A stretch of 38,846 bases of DNA from Virgibacillus chiguensis (GTDB taxonomy: Bacteria; Bacillota; Bacilli; Bacillales; Amphibacillaceae), in NCBI RefSeq assembly GCF_900129865.1, contig NZ_FQXD01000024.1, forward strand, positions 1 through 38,846, read 5' to 3'. The notes under the pieces were generated by a model. It was given only the letters and a program-made list of their open reading frames with translations. It was not told where the DNA came from and did no database searches. The translations under genes were made by a program, and so were the position numbers. Positions 8,134 to 16,873 of this stretch are shown here, piece after piece; the stretch's first letter is position 1; every line of letters begins with the position of its first letter.

Positions 8134-9530
8134 TACGTCAACCATCCCTATTAAAAAGCTTCTTTTTCATAAGAGTTCACCGCTTTAAGAAAAAGCGAAA
8201 GTTAAACAAGCAAGCGTCCCAATTACTTTTTGATAAGACAACGACGGTATATCTTGTTTTATTACTTGCCTATACGTTTGCAAGTATGTTTATCTTTAGC
8301 GATACTACGGCTATGTATAAGGACTATTTTATTTTTTTAGAGCAGCAGGCGGAAGATGTCATATGGGTATTGACTATTGTTTTACCAGTTCGTTCAATGT
8401 TTCATGCATTCCGAGAACCAGGAGTTCTATATTCCAGTGCAGAATATCAATTAGCTTTATTACCATATCCAAGAGGGAATATTTGGTTTTTAACGTTGCT
8501 AGAAAGATGGCTAAAGAGGCTACTTATATATAGCTTAATAGCGGGTGTTGCTCTACTATTAACGCCACTTAGCCTATCATTCATTCTTACGTTTGTGGCA
8601 ACTTTCGTCATGTTTGATATTATCATGGCTATTCCACAATGGAAATTATTTCAGCAGCACTTTGCTAAAAAAATGATGCTGTTTTTATTAGCTGTTGTAT
8701 TGGTAGGTATAGCGAGTCTTTTAAATCCATTGCTAGAGCCAAAATTAATTGCTTCCCTGCTCATTAGTTGCATTGTATTGGTGAATTTATTCTTATTGCC
8801 GCATGTATTTTCACATATTAATTGGTCGAAAGTAACGGAAATTAATGATTATACTATTTGGCGTATGCCGTTATTAGCTTTTGCTTCCAAGACGAAATTT
8901 AAACGACCGAAACGATATACTTTGTTTCAAAATAGTAGCAAGAACAAGTTGCCATTTACTACGGAGGGGCAGATTTATAATCGGCTATGGAAAATATATT
9001 TCATAAAACAACAAGCGATCATTTTTCGTGCCTTAGGAACATTATTTGTACTTATTGCGGTTCTCTTTTTCGTGCCAATATGGTTGTTCTATATTGGTAT
9101 TGCAGTCATGTTGTATGTTTATATTTCAATTGCAGTTAGTTTTTATGCAGATCGATTTAGCAATGATGTCATTGAAGTATTACCATGGTCCACGAAAAAT
9201 TATGCAAATTATTTTTCGCAATGGATGCGATTAGGCGCTATGCTCTTATTTATTCCCGTATTATTTTTTTATTTTATGCACCTTAGTTGGTGGACCCCTC
9301 TGCATATTTTGCTGTTTTGGACGACGTATCGTTGTGTGAAAGAAGTAAAGCTAATGAAAATGGCACATTCACTGACCAGGAAAAAATCTGTTTTACAAGT
9401 AGAAGAAACGATAGGGACAGTCGCTATGGTATGTTTAAGTTTAAGTGGAATTTATTCTTTTCTGACGATAAGTTCACTTGTGCTTTTGTTTCTGCTTTAT
9501 AAAAGAAGCAGCAAGCCCATCTTTTCATGA
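8130..9530 (+). CDS. EcsB-like ABC transporter permease
   Basis: This 466-residue polytopic membrane protein has a basic N-terminal segment (about 17-30) and then clusters of hydrophobic helices at roughly 38-58, 75-90, 135-165, 175-210, 300-345, 365-395 and 430-460. A long, positively charged loop lies around 240-290. It is coupled by overlap to the preceding EcsA-like ATPase. No sequence motif identifies its substrate; the assignment rests on the operon and overall layout, and EcsB proteins are somewhat shorter (about 400 residues). It could equally be an unrelated exporter permease. Confidence 0.75.
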   Translation: MIRQPSLLKSFFFIRVHRFKKKRKLNKQASQLLFDKTTTVYLVLLLAYTFASMFIFSDTTAMYKDYFIFLEQQAEDVIWVLTIVLPVRSMFHAFREPGVLYSSAEYQLALLPYPRGNIWFLTLLERWLKRLLIYSLIAGVALLLTPLSLSFILTFVATFVMFDIIMAIPQWKLFQQHFAKKMMLFLLAVVLVGIASLLNPLLEPKLIASLLISCIVLVNLFLLPHVFSHINWSKVTEINDYTIWRMPLLAFASKTKFKRPKRYTLFQNSSKNKLPFTTEGQIYNRLWKIYFIKQQAIIFRALGTLFVLIAVLFFVPIWLFYIGIAVMLYVYISIAVSFYADRFSNDVIEVLPWSTKNYANYFSQWMRLGAMLLFIPVLFFYFMHLSWWTPLHILLFWTTYRCVKEVKLMKMAHSLTRKKSVLQVEETIGTVAMVCLSLSGIYSFLTISSLVLLFLLYKRSSKPIFS

Positions 9531-9545
9531 CAAGGGGAGGATAAT

Positions 9546-10004
9546 TTGACGAACAGTAATGCTTTAAAAGAAAAACAGAACAATAGCTCGCTTAAATTAT
9601 TGGTTGTATTATCAAAAGCATATCGAAGTTTAATGGAACAAGTAGAGGATGATATTCACCAAAGAGGTTTAAATTTAACCGATTTTGCAGTAATGGAGCT
9701 GCTTTATCATAAAGGACCACATACTTTGAAAGCGATAGGGGAAAAAATATTATTAACAAGTGGAAGTATTACGTATGTTGTCAATAAATTAGAAAATAGG
9801 CGTTATATCGTACGAATACCAAATGAAAATGACCGACGTGTCACATTTGCTGCCATTACGGAAAAAGGAGAAAGGTTAATGGAGGAAATTTTTCCCGGTC
9901 ATTGGGCAAGAATTGAAGAAATTACAAGTGGACTAGATGAGACAGAGAAGCAACTGGCTATTGACTTGTTACGTAAGCTCGGTACTGCAAATAAGGTGAA
10001 ATAA
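9546..10004 (+). CDS. MarR-family transcriptional regulator
   Basis: This 152-residue winged-helix repressor has dimerisation helices at about 17-40 and 125-150, a recognition region KAIGEKILLTSGSITYVVNK (about 61-80), and the wing with the conserved NENDRRVTFAAITEKG (about 92-107). The start is TTG behind a very strong AGGGGAGGA, 15 bases after the permease stop, so it is probably co-transcribed with the ABC transporter and may control it. It resembles the MhqR/YusO group. There is no conserved Cys of the OhrR type. The ligand is unknown. Confidence 0.88.
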   Translation: MTNSNALKEKQNNSSLKLLVVLSKAYRSLMEQVEDDIHQRGLNLTDFAVMELLYHKGPHTLKAIGEKILLTSGSITYVVNKLENRRYIVRIPNENDRRVTFAAITEKGERLMEEIFPGHWARIEEITSGLDETEKQLAIDLLRKLGTANKVK

Positions 10005-10012
10005 AAGAGATG

Positions 10013-10070
10013 AAATATGTCAAAAGCATGACGTTCAGTAATATTTATGTCATGCGTTTGGCATATTTTC
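10013..10070 (+). terminator. Terminator after the marR gene
   Basis: The 20-base arms at 10013-10032 and 10049-10068 (AAATATGTCAAAAGCATGAC / GTCATGCGTTTGGCATATTT) pair with two imperfections and are followed by TTCGTTTG. It closes the ABC-MarR unit. Confidence 0.65.
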
Positions 10071-10140
10071 GTTTGTAATTATTTGTAGTAGGGAATAGAT
10101 GAGTGTATAAGATAAATGGTTCTAAGAAGGGGTTTTTACA

Positions 10141-10458
10141 ATGAAAAAACCTAATGTAATTGTATATATTAGTACGAACTGTAAAGCATGTGAAGAAGTA
10201 ATAGAATTCTTACAAGAATGGACGATCATGTATCAAACGAAAAATGTAAATGAAAACCCATCGAATATGAAAGAATTACAGAGTTTTGGAGTATTTGGTA
10301 CCCCCGCAATATTTATCGACGGTAAAGAAGAACCAATTTTAGGATTTCAAAAAAATAAATTAAAGTATTCTTTAGGTATCATAAATAAAGAAATAACGCA
10401 TTATAGTTCTTTGTTTGATGGGTATATAGAAGAAAAAAACAACGATCACAGATTTTAG
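10141..10458 (+). CDS. Glutaredoxin/thioredoxin-fold protein
   Basis: This 105-residue protein has a glutaredoxin fold. The N-terminal strand NVIVYIST leads to the redox motif CKAC (residues 14-17), and the cis-proline loop is GTPAIFIDG near 53-61. This pattern is that of small bacterial glutaredoxin-like disulfide oxidoreductases. A 25-residue C-terminal tail beyond the fold is acidic/basic and unlike typical NrdH. The start ATG has AAGGGG ten bases upstream. It stands between the marR and yppG-like genes. The partner is unknown. Confidence 0.82.
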   Translation: MKKPNVIVYISTNCKACEEVIEFLQEWTIMYQTKNVNENPSNMKELQSFGVFGTPAIFIDGKEEPILGFQKNKLKYSLGIINKEITHYSSLFDGYIEEKNNDHRF

Positions 10459-10505
10459 TGAAATAGCATACGCTGTAAAAAAAGGTGTAGAGGGTGTGGA
10501 TTCTT

Positions 10506-11018
10506 ATGTATTATCGGCCTTATTTTAATTATAGACAAATGTATGATGAACGTCCTGCTCCTTTTGATACAGCGAATATGGGAGCGTCCATCCATTCTCA
10601 ACCGTATATGTCTTCACCATACCAGTCTCCCTACGAATACTTTGCTAAACCTCAACAGCCAATGAGCTGGCCAGAAAGTAATTTTCAAACTTCCCAACAA
10701 CATATGTACCAAGGATGGAATGGGCAACCTGCACCACAAGGTATGCACGAAAGTTTAAATGGGCAACCTTCGCCACAAGGTATGCACCAAGGTTTAAACG
10801 GGCAACCTTCGCTACAGAGTATGCAACAAATGGATATGCAAAGTTCACAAAATATGGAGCAAGAGGCGAATATGCTACAAACACAACAACCAACTGCTCC
10901 TGGGCAATCTTTTGATTTGGATAAAATGTTATCAACAGTAGGTCAGTTGGCTAATACGTATCATCAAGTCTCTCCTATCGTTAAGCAATTTGGATCACTT
11001 ATCAAAACCTTTAGATGA
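10506..11018 (+). CDS. YppG-like low-complexity protein with internal repeats
   Basis: This is a 170-residue protein rich in Gln, Met, Pro, Tyr and Ser. The N-terminal part (MYYRPYFNYRQMY) and the C-terminal helix FDLDKMLSTVGQLANTYHQV followed by SPIVKQFGSLIKTF match the YppG-type pattern of Bacillaceae proteins, some of which relate to spore coats. Three 13-residue units (NGQPAPQGMHESL, NGQPSPQGMHQGL, NGQPSLQSMQQMD) occupy about 72-110. I chose the ATG at 10506 because GAGGGTG lies about ten bases upstream; the GTG at 10494 overlaps that site. Sporulation function is an inference from the family only. Confidence 0.75.
   Translation: MYYRPYFNYRQMYDERPAPFDTANMGASIHSQPYMSSPYQSPYEYFAKPQQPMSWPESNFQTSQQHMYQGWNGQPAPQGMHESLNGQPSPQGMHQGLNGQPSLQSMQQMDMQSSQNMEQEANMLQTQQPTAPGQSFDLDKMLSTVGQLANTYHQVSPIVKQFGSLIKTFR
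10719..10835 (+). repeat. Three tandem 39-bp repeats inside the YppG-like gene
   Basis: Three in-frame 39-bp units, each starting AATGGGCAACC or AACGGGCAACC, encode 13 residues apiece. The first two are most alike; the third has diverged. Confidence 0.85.
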
Positions 11019-11021
11019 AAG

Positions 11022-11054
11022 AGCTGGTGGTCAACCTCATCGGCTTTTTTATTC
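11022..11054 (+). terminator. Terminator after the YppG-like gene
   Basis: AGCTGGTGG pairs (with G-U pairs) with CCTCATCGGCT and is followed directly by TTTTTT. It lies four bases past the stop codon. Confidence 0.7.
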
Positions 11055-11108
11055 GTCTAGGAAATTATAAAATTTAGCAGCTGTGGATAAACTTACTAAG
11101 TTATTTAA

Positions 11109-11261
11109 CCACGTCCGGCTTAAGCGCCCAGCAACTAGGCGACTTCACGAAATCGCCCTACGATAAGTCATCATCGGTTCGTACCTCACCGTGATTCCTT
11201 TATCTCAGTTGATTCGTTCCACTCGCTACGTTGCTAAACGGGTGCTTGCGCCTTTGTTCCT
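11109..11261 (+). repeat. Dispersed intergenic repeat family A, copy 2 (short form)
   Basis: Same direction and same block order as 2100-2310, but without the ~55-60 bp central insert. The core hairpin AGGCGACTTC/GAAATCGCC and the terminal GGTGCTTGCGCC hairpin keep pairing through G-U changes. It occupies the 327-bp gap before the esterase gene, which otherwise holds only the terminator of the preceding gene and the esterase ribosome site. Confidence 0.7.
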
Positions 11262-11345
11262 TTAAAAATTTCCAATAATCATCAAGCATGTTTTCGGTAA
11301 GAAAAGGGGAAACAAAGAATAGAACAGAAAGGAGAAAACGTAAAG

Positions 11346-12056
11346 ATGGTAGCCTGTTTAATTATTCACGGATACACTGGAGGTCCTTATGAAGTAGAAC
11401 CACTTGCAGATTATTTAACAAAACAAACCGATTGGCATATTGCTGTCCCTACGTTACCAGGACATGGTCGAAACTTGAACTTACAGCATGTATCTCATGA
11501 CGAATGGCTTGAAGCTGCAGAACAAGCACTGCTGCAACTACAAAAAAGATATGATACCGTTTATCTCATCGGTTTTTCCATGGGAGGGATGATTGCAGCT
11601 TACTTAGCAGCGAAGTATCAAATTGAGAAGCTAGTGCTTCTAGCTACTTCTGGGAAATATTTGTCATTAAAGCAGATTGGAAAAGACATAGGTGGTTTTC
11701 TTACAGATGCTGTGACAGGGAAATTAAGAGAAAACAAACTGTTTCTGCACTATAAAAGAAAACTAGGGACAGTACCATTTCGCGCTAATATCGAATTTTT
11801 AAGATTAGTTCGGTTTACTAGAAGGTACTTAAATAAAATAAAATCGCCAGTATTAATTGCTCAAGGGCAGCAAGACGGAATGGTACCATATAAAACAGCC
11901 TATTACTTAAATAAAGAAATTACATCGGAGCAAAAGGAAGTGGTGTTTTTCGAGCGTTCTAAGCACTTAATCTGTTTAGGAGATGACAAAGATACATTAA
12001 ACAAAATCGTACATGCCTTTCTGCAGTCATCAAGATCACCTACATTTATTTACTAG
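11346..12056 (+). CDS. Est30-like carboxylesterase (alpha/beta hydrolase)
   Basis: This 236-residue cytoplasmic serine hydrolase shows the oxyanion loop HGYTGGP at 8-14, the nucleophile elbow GFSMGG with Ser78, an acid residue in GQQDGMVP near 176-183 and the catalytic His in RSKHLI near 207. The length and the short lid match Bacillus/Geobacillus Est30-type monoacylglycerol lipases/carboxylesterases. The start ATG follows AAAGGAGA by about nine bases. It is monocistronic by context, between a dispersed repeat and convergent degV. The natural substrate is unknown. Confidence 0.85.
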   Translation: MVACLIIHGYTGGPYEVEPLADYLTKQTDWHIAVPTLPGHGRNLNLQHVSHDEWLEAAEQALLQLQKRYDTVYLIGFSMGGMIAAYLAAKYQIEKLVLLATSGKYLSLKQIGKDIGGFLTDAVTGKLRENKLFLHYKRKLGTVPFRANIEFLRLVRFTRRYLNKIKSPVLIAQGQQDGMVPYKTAYYLNKEITSEQKEVVFFERSKHLICLGDDKDTLNKIVHAFLQSSRSPTFIY

Positions 12057-12198
12057 ATAAAGGCTTTGTAATCAAGTGTGTATCCATTTTCTTATTAATA
12101 GGAATTGGGGATTTTTATTCCACGTAAGGGATGACGAAATCCTATAATATAAAAGGGAGTCAGTGTAATGGGACAAACAGATCCTATAGTATAAACAG

Positions 12199-12228
12199 GG
12201 CTATCACCATAAAGATAAGGTGATAGCC
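12199..12228. terminator. Hairpin in the convergent gap between esterase and degV
   Basis: GGCTATCACC (12199-12208) pairs perfectly with GGTGATAGCC (12219-12228). It sits between convergent genes and could end transcripts from both sides, but neither side has a good T-run. Confidence 0.5.
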
Positions 12229-12262
12229 GACCAAAGAGTAGTGGGTTCTTATGCTTTGTTCC

Positions 12263-13117
12263 CTAATGCTTGAAAAAAGAAATAACGAGAGCACCTTCTC
12301 CACCATAAGTGGATATTAATGGACCTGTTTCCATAATGAGTGCATCTTTAAATGGATAAGCCTCTCTTATTTCATTTAGCACTTTCTTCGCACGTCCTTC
12401 TGCATTACAATGCGATAAGGAAATCACTTTATCCTCCACATTTTTAGTATATTCCCCAATTTGATCGATAAATCGGCGTATGGACTTTTTGTCCCCTCTC
12501 ACTTTCTCGGTCACTTCAATAGCTCCGTCTTCACTTGCACGCATCAGCAGTTTAATATTTAAGGTTTTTGCAATCTTCCCTTTTACTTTATCAAGACGTC
12601 CGCCTTGAATAAGGTTTTCCAACGTTTTTAATACAAATAAAGTAGCAGTTTGTTCTGCTCGTTCTTCCAGATGTTCTACTAACGGTTCAAAGGAATAACC
12701 TGCTTCTATTTTGGTGATTGCTTCATGAAGCAACAAAGCGATTCCGCAAGAAGCAGTTTTTGTGTTAATAACGGCAATCTTGCGTTCAGGTTCTTCATCA
12801 AGTAATAATTTCATGCCAGCTACTGCGTTCTCATAGGTGCTGCTTAACCCTTTCGTCAAACTAAGCATGAGAATAGGGACATCTTGTGCAATTTGTTTGT
12901 ATGCTGTGTAAAAATCATGTGGGCTTGGTGCTGAAGATCTAGGTAATTCATTGGTTTCAGCCATTTTTCGATAAAAGGATGGAATGTCTAAATCTACTCC
13001 GCTTTTATATTGTCCATCACTAAAATGTAAATAGAGTGGCACTTGAATTATGTTTGTCTTGGTTAATAAACGCTCAGGTATATCCGCTCCACCATCAGTC
13101 ATTAATTGAATGTTCAT
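12263..13117 (-). CDS. DegV-family fatty-acid-binding protein
   Basis: This 284-residue protein has the DegV fold, which binds a fatty acid and in Firmicutes hands it to the FakA kinase (role of FakB). The N-terminus IQLMTDGGADIP, the ligand-loop region LPRSSAPSPHDF near 57-68, and SLTKGLSSTYENA near 86-98 are typical. ENLIQGGRLDKVKG near 165-178 is the DegV second-domain signature, with the GR-containing loop. The ribosome site is AAGGATG behind AAAAGGAG. It is transcribed alone, convergent with the esterase. No FakA homologue is in the window, so the FakB assignment is by family only. Confidence 0.9.
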   Translation of the reverse strand: MNIQLMTDGGADIPERLLTKTNIIQVPLYLHFSDGQYKSGVDLDIPSFYRKMAETNELPRSSAPSPHDFYTAYKQIAQDVPILMLSLTKGLSSTYENAVAGMKLLLDEEPERKIAVINTKTASCGIALLLHEAITKIEAGYSFEPLVEHLEERAEQTATLFVLKTLENLIQGGRLDKVKGKIAKTLNIKLLMRASEDGAIEVTEKVRGDKKSIRRFIDQIGEYTKNVEDKVISLSHCNAEGRAKKVLNEIREAYPFKDALIMETGPLISTYGGEGALVISFFKH

Positions 13118-13233
13118 AAGGTTTCATCCTTCTCCTTTTCTGTGTTGTTCTTACACTATAAGAAAATATTGCATTCTATATTTACGATTAAATAACAAGA
13201 GCATCCGTTTCAAAGACGATAAGTCAAGTTTTT

Positions 13234-14151
13234 TTAATCATCTTGTTGCTTCTTTTTAGAGATAGTTAAAGTTGTTTTTCTGTTCGTGCTCAATATAAAT
13301 AAAAATAATCCAAATAGGACAATGGTTCCCCCTAATAGTTGGGAAGCGGTAACTTTTTCGTCTAAAATAATATATGCTAAAATGGAAGCGCCTATTGGCT
13401 CAAAGACAATGCCCATCGAGATCGTAGAGGTGCTTAGCCATTTTAATGCCCAATTAAATAACGTATGTCCAAAAAAGGTTGGTATAATCGCTAGAGCGAT
13501 AAAAATCCACCAATGATCCATTGGGTAACCCGTAAATGCGTTTCCAACTAATAAGTTATAAATAATCAAAGTAATAGAACTTACACCATACACAACAAAT
13601 GTATAGGTCATTAAAGAAAGATTTCTGCGTACACGCTGTCCAAGTAAAAAATATCCTGTTACAGTGATCGCTCCTAATAATGCCAATATATCACCAAACA
13701 GCGCCATTCCACTTATTTGGAAATCACCCCAGCTAATAATAATACTACCAATTAGAGCGATTAGCATACTGATAATTGCTCCGTAAGAAAAACGCTCTTT
13801 AAAAAAAATATACGTTCCCAAGAAAGCAAAAATAGGTTGGAGCGTTACTAAAACAACAGAACTAGCTACAGATGTGTAGTTCAAAGATTCGAACCATAAT
13901 ATAAAATGAAAGGCTAAAAACACCCCGGCAAGAGCGGATAAAAGCCAATCTTTACGCCCAATATGCTTTATTTCATGGCGATATTTTGCCAATATGATCG
14001 GAGCCATAAGAAGTACTGCAATCAATAGACGATAATTTGCTATCATAGCAGCAGGCGCTTGATCGGCTAATTTAACGAATACTGCTGAAGTAGAAACAGA
14101 TAATACACCAATTCCTACAGCGATATATGGGTTAAATGGAGGAAGTCGCAT
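13234..14151 (-). CDS. EamA-family (DMT) transporter
   Basis: This 305-residue membrane protein has about ten hydrophobic helices in two similar halves of five, which is the EamA/DMT layout. Landmarks are the opening PPFNPYIAVGIGVLSVSTSA, the loop FLAFHFILWFESLNYTSVAS near 90-110, and GIVFEPIGASILAYIILDEKV near 245-265, which mirrors the first half. It likely exports or imports a small metabolite; the substrate cannot be inferred. AAGGAGGG precedes the ATG by six bases. The C-terminus is basic (KKKQQ). It is divergent from cshA across a long gap. Confidence 0.87.
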   Translation of the reverse strand: MRLPPFNPYIAVGIGVLSVSTSAVFVKLADQAPAAMIANYRLLIAVLLMAPIILAKYRHEIKHIGRKDWLLSALAGVFLAFHFILWFESLNYTSVASSVVLVTLQPIFAFLGTYIFFKERFSYGAIISMLIALIGSIIISWGDFQISGMALFGDILALLGAITVTGYFLLGQRVRRNLSLMTYTFVVYGVSSITLIIYNLLVGNAFTGYPMDHWWIFIALAIIPTFFGHTLFNWALKWLSTSTISMGIVFEPIGASILAYIILDEKVTASQLLGGTIVLFGLFLFILSTNRKTTLTISKKKQQDD

Positions 14152-14650
14152 TCTAACCCTCCTTGCTTCATTTTGTTTATTTACGTTATACTGTATATCT
14201 CATATATTCTATCATGGTATTTACAAAAAATCATTTATCAAATTAGTATCCTTGATAAAAATATGTTATGATATTCTTTGCATGAGTTCACGTGAGGCCT
14301 CTTACCAATCTGGTGAAGCCTTTTTGTACTTTAGGTAGTATAAAAACGCATTTTGTATAAAAAGAATGGCGTTTCATAACCAGAGGAACAATTTATGTTT
14401 TTCGTTGCTTTTAAGCAATCTATAAAAAATGTGAATGGAACAGTGAAGTATAATTGTAGGCAAAATGTTACCTTGCGTTCAGGCGTTTGAAACGGAAGAA
14501 CAATGTTTTACGTATACGCAACTCTTTGTGCATTCTACATTATATGAACATTGTTTAATCTGTGATTAAGATCTGAACAGGACTAAAGTATATAGAAGCG
14601 ACCAAGGCCTCTTACAATAAAATCTTAACATTAAAGGAGTAGAGGAATAG
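14152..14650 (+). promoter_or_regulatory. Long leader region before cshA with an early terminator-like stem
   Basis: These 499 bases carry the eamA start region on the left and then what looks like a long cshA leader. An AT-rich promoter-like stretch near 14250-14275 (TTGATA, TATGAT; spacing not ideal) is followed by GGCCTCTTACC-AATCT-GGTGAAGCC and TTTTT (about 14296-14326), which reads as a terminator or attenuator. A related string GGCCTCTTACAA recurs at about 14606, just before the ribosome site. The pattern suggests 5'UTR control of the helicase gene, but this is inference. Confidence 0.45.
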
Positions 14651-16114
14651 GTGACAACATTTAAAGAGCTGGGTGTGTCTAGCCCGATTATGAAAGCATT
14701 AGAAAGAATGGGATTTGAAGAAGCAACGCCGATTCAAGCAGAGACTATCCCATTAGCTTTAGAAGGCAATGATGTAATTGGACAAGCGCAAACAGGTACA
14801 GGAAAAACAGCTGCTTTTGGTATTCCTATGATTGAAAAATTAGATGCAAGAGCACGTAAAATACAAGGTCTCGTTGTTGCTCCAACGAGAGAATTAGCGA
14901 TTCAGGTAGCCGAAGAATTAAATCGTCTTGGCAAGGTTAAAAAAGTTCGTGCTTTCGCCGTTTATGGTGGGCAACAAATGGAGAGACAAATTCGTTCTCT
15001 TAAAGATGGCCCACAAATTGTAGTTGCAACCCCTGGTAGACTATTGGATCATATGCGTCGCAAAACAATTCGGACGGAACATATTCACACAACGGTTTTA
15101 GATGAAGCCGATGAAATGTTAAATATGGGCTTTATCGACGATATTCGTGAGATTCTTAAAGCAATTCCAGAGGAAAGACAGACATTGTTATTTTCCGCAA
15201 CAATGCCTAAGGAAATTCGCGATATTGCGACGAATTTGATGAAAAGTCCAAAAGAAATTAAAGTAAAATCAAAAGAAATGACAGTCGAAAATATTGATCA
15301 GTATTTCATTGAAGTACCTGAAAGATATAAATTCGATACGTTAAATAACCATTTGGACATTCATTCTCCCGATTTAGCCATTGTCTTTAGCCGCACGAAA
15401 AAGCGTGTAGATGAAATAACGGAAGGCTTGCAAGCTAGAGGTTACCGTGCTGAAGGTATCCATGGTGATTTAACACAAGGAAAAAGGATGTCCGTATTAA
15501 ATAAATTTAAAAATGGTCGCGTAGATGTGCTTGTTGCAACCGATGTAGCCGCAAGAGGACTTGATATTTCAGGTGTTACGCATGTTTATAATTTTGACAT
15601 CCCTCAGGATCCAGAAAGCTATGTGCATCGTATTGGTCGAACAGGGCGTGCTGGTCGAACAGGCGAAGCTATCTCTTTCATTACGCCAAGGGAAATGGCA
15701 CATTTGAAATTAATTGAAAAAGTAACAAAGAGTAAAATGAAGCGTCTTACACCGCCAACGAATCATGATGCACGAAAAGGACAACAGCAAGTTACGATAA
15801 GCAAAATTGTTGAAACGATTGAAACAAAAGATCTAAACGATTATCATCAAGCAGCCAATCAATTATTGGAAGATCAGGACGCTGTCTCTGTCATTGCTGC
15901 AGCGCTTAAGTTAATGACAAAAGAGCGAAAGGATACGCCGGTGAAGATTTCTTCTGTTGCGCCAATAAGTGTGAAGAAAGCAAATCACCAGAATGACAAT
16001 CGCCGTTCCAATAATAAACGATTCCAGGGTAAACGTGGACAAAATAATCGTGGTGGACAAGGTAGTCGTAATCGAAAAGGTAATTTTCAAAAACGTAGAA
16101 ACCGTGATAAGTAA
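14651..16114 (+). CDS. cshA: DEAD-box RNA helicase CshA
   Basis: This 487-residue ATP-dependent RNA helicase acts in ribosome assembly and, in Bacillus, in the RNA degradosome and cold adaptation. The motifs are in order: Q motif [10 protein letters not shown]...ATPIQ at about 4-29, AQTGTGKTA near 46-54, PTRELA near 78, TPGR near 127, DEAD near 151-154, SAT near 182, and in domain 2 [19 protein letters not shown] and [11 protein letters not shown]. After about 435 the tail is a basic, Asn/Arg/Gly-rich RNA-binding extension ending [10 protein letters not shown]. The start is GTG with AAAGGAG and GAGGAA upstream. Synteny with ydbS-ydbT agrees with B. subtilis cshA (ydbR). Confidence 0.96.
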   Translation: MTTFKELGVSSPIMKALERMGFEEATPIQAETIPLALEGNDVIGQAQTGTGKTAAFGIPMIEKLDARARKIQGLVVAPTRELAIQVAEELNRLGKVKKVRAFAVYGGQQMERQIRSLKDGPQIVVATPGRLLDHMRRKTIRTEHIHTTVLDEADEMLNMGFIDDIREILKAIPEERQTLLFSATMPKEIRDIATNLMKSPKEIKVKSKEMTVENIDQYFIEVPERYKFDTLNNHLDIHSPDLAIVFSRTKKRVDEITEGLQARGYRAEGIHGDLTQGKRMSVLNKFKNGRVDVLVATDVAARGLDISGVTHVYNFDIPQDPESYVHRIGRTGRAGRTGEAISFITPREMAHLKLIEKVTKSKMKRLTPPTNHDARKGQQQVTISKIVETIETKDLNDYHQAANQLLEDQDAVSVIAAALKLMTKERKDTPVKISSVAPISVKKANHQNDNRRSNNKRFQGKRGQNNRGGQGSRNRKGNFQKRRNRDK

Positions 16115-16165
16115 GGATAAAAGAAGCTTGAACATAAACAAAGCGAATACGATCTAGCAAAAGCA

Positions 16166-16199
16166 GCCGAACAATTGTCATTTAATTGTTCGGCTTTTG
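16166..16199 (+). terminator. Terminator of cshA
   Basis: GCCGAACAATT pairs perfectly with AATTGTTCGGC around a seven-base loop, followed by TTTTGC. It lies about 50 bases after the cshA stop. Confidence 0.88.
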
Positions 16200-16216
16200 C
16201 GCTATAGTGGTATAAA

Positions 16217-16262
16217 TTTTAAGGTTATCGTATAAGAAAACACCAATTTATTATAAAAATAA
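16217..16262 (+). repeat. Partial copy of hairpin repeat family B
   Basis: AAGGTTATCGTATAAGAAAAC matches the left end of the repeat at 26563-26632; the right part has diverged. It lies between the cshA terminator and ydbS. Confidence 0.4.
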
Positions 16263-16393
16263 AATGCCTAATGTAAGAAAAAGTGGTATCTTAAGAAACT
16301 ATTTCCTCCTAACAAACGTATGAATGGATGAAAGTTTCTACTAAGTAGAGTAGTTCTTTAAAATAAATGTAAAGAAAGGAAAGGAGAAATGAA

Positions 16394-16873
16394 ATGCGAC
16401 AACCCCCAAAACAACAAATAGAGAAAGACGCAATAAAAGTATGGCGGATAACAGCAGCTATTTATAATGGTATACTTTGTTTATTGGCGATGGCAGCTTT
16501 GGTTGTTAGTATTATTTTTGAATGGCCAGTTTGGTATAGCTTGGTAGCTATAGTTGTGACAATCATTTTAGCGTATGTGTTTATTTTTATATTACCAAAG
16601 CTTCGTTGGAGACGATGGCGCTATGAATTATTTGAACAGGAAATCTATATTCAATACGGTATTTTAATTATGTCAAGGACGCTTGTACCAATGGTGCGTG
16701 TACAGCATGTAGATACACAGCAGGGTCCAATTCTAAAGCGATATGATCTGGCAACTGTAACGATCTCTACGGCAGCAACGACACATGAAATCCCTGCATT
16801 GAATGAAGAGGATGCTTCTTTGTTGCGTGATCGTATTTCTGAGCTTGCAAGGGTGGATGAAGAAGATGTCTAA
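16394..16873 (+). CDS. ydbS: PH-domain membrane protein YdbS (bPH2/DUF304)
   Basis: This 159-residue protein has two closely spaced membrane helices at about 22-43 and 47-68, then a bacterial PH domain (bPH2) with the conserved region YIQYGILIMSRTLVPMVRVQ near 92-111 and LATVTISTAA near 122. It forms a pair with YdbT, whose start lies inside the end of this gene. In B. subtilis the homologous ydbST pair has been linked to resistance against certain antimicrobial peptides; the mechanism is not known. AAGGAGAAATGAA precedes the ATG. Location after cshA matches Bacillus synteny. Confidence 0.88.
   Translation: MRQPPKQQIEKDAIKVWRITAAIYNGILCLLAMAALVVSIIFEWPVWYSLVAIVVTIILAYVFIFILPKLRWRRWRYELFEQEIYIQYGILIMSRTLVPMVRVQHVDTQQGPILKRYDLATVTISTAATTHEIPALNEEDASLLRDRISELARVDEEDV

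Noticed and set aside
10645-10935. Leftward and frame-shifted frames over the YppG-like gene
   Set aside because: They exist only because the 39-bp tandem repeat is open in several frames; the YppG-like frame has the ribosome site and the family C-terminus.
15906-16181. Leftward frames over the 3' end of cshA
   Set aside because: The Arg/Asn/Gly-rich cshA tail gives long open frames on the other strand by composition; no start context.
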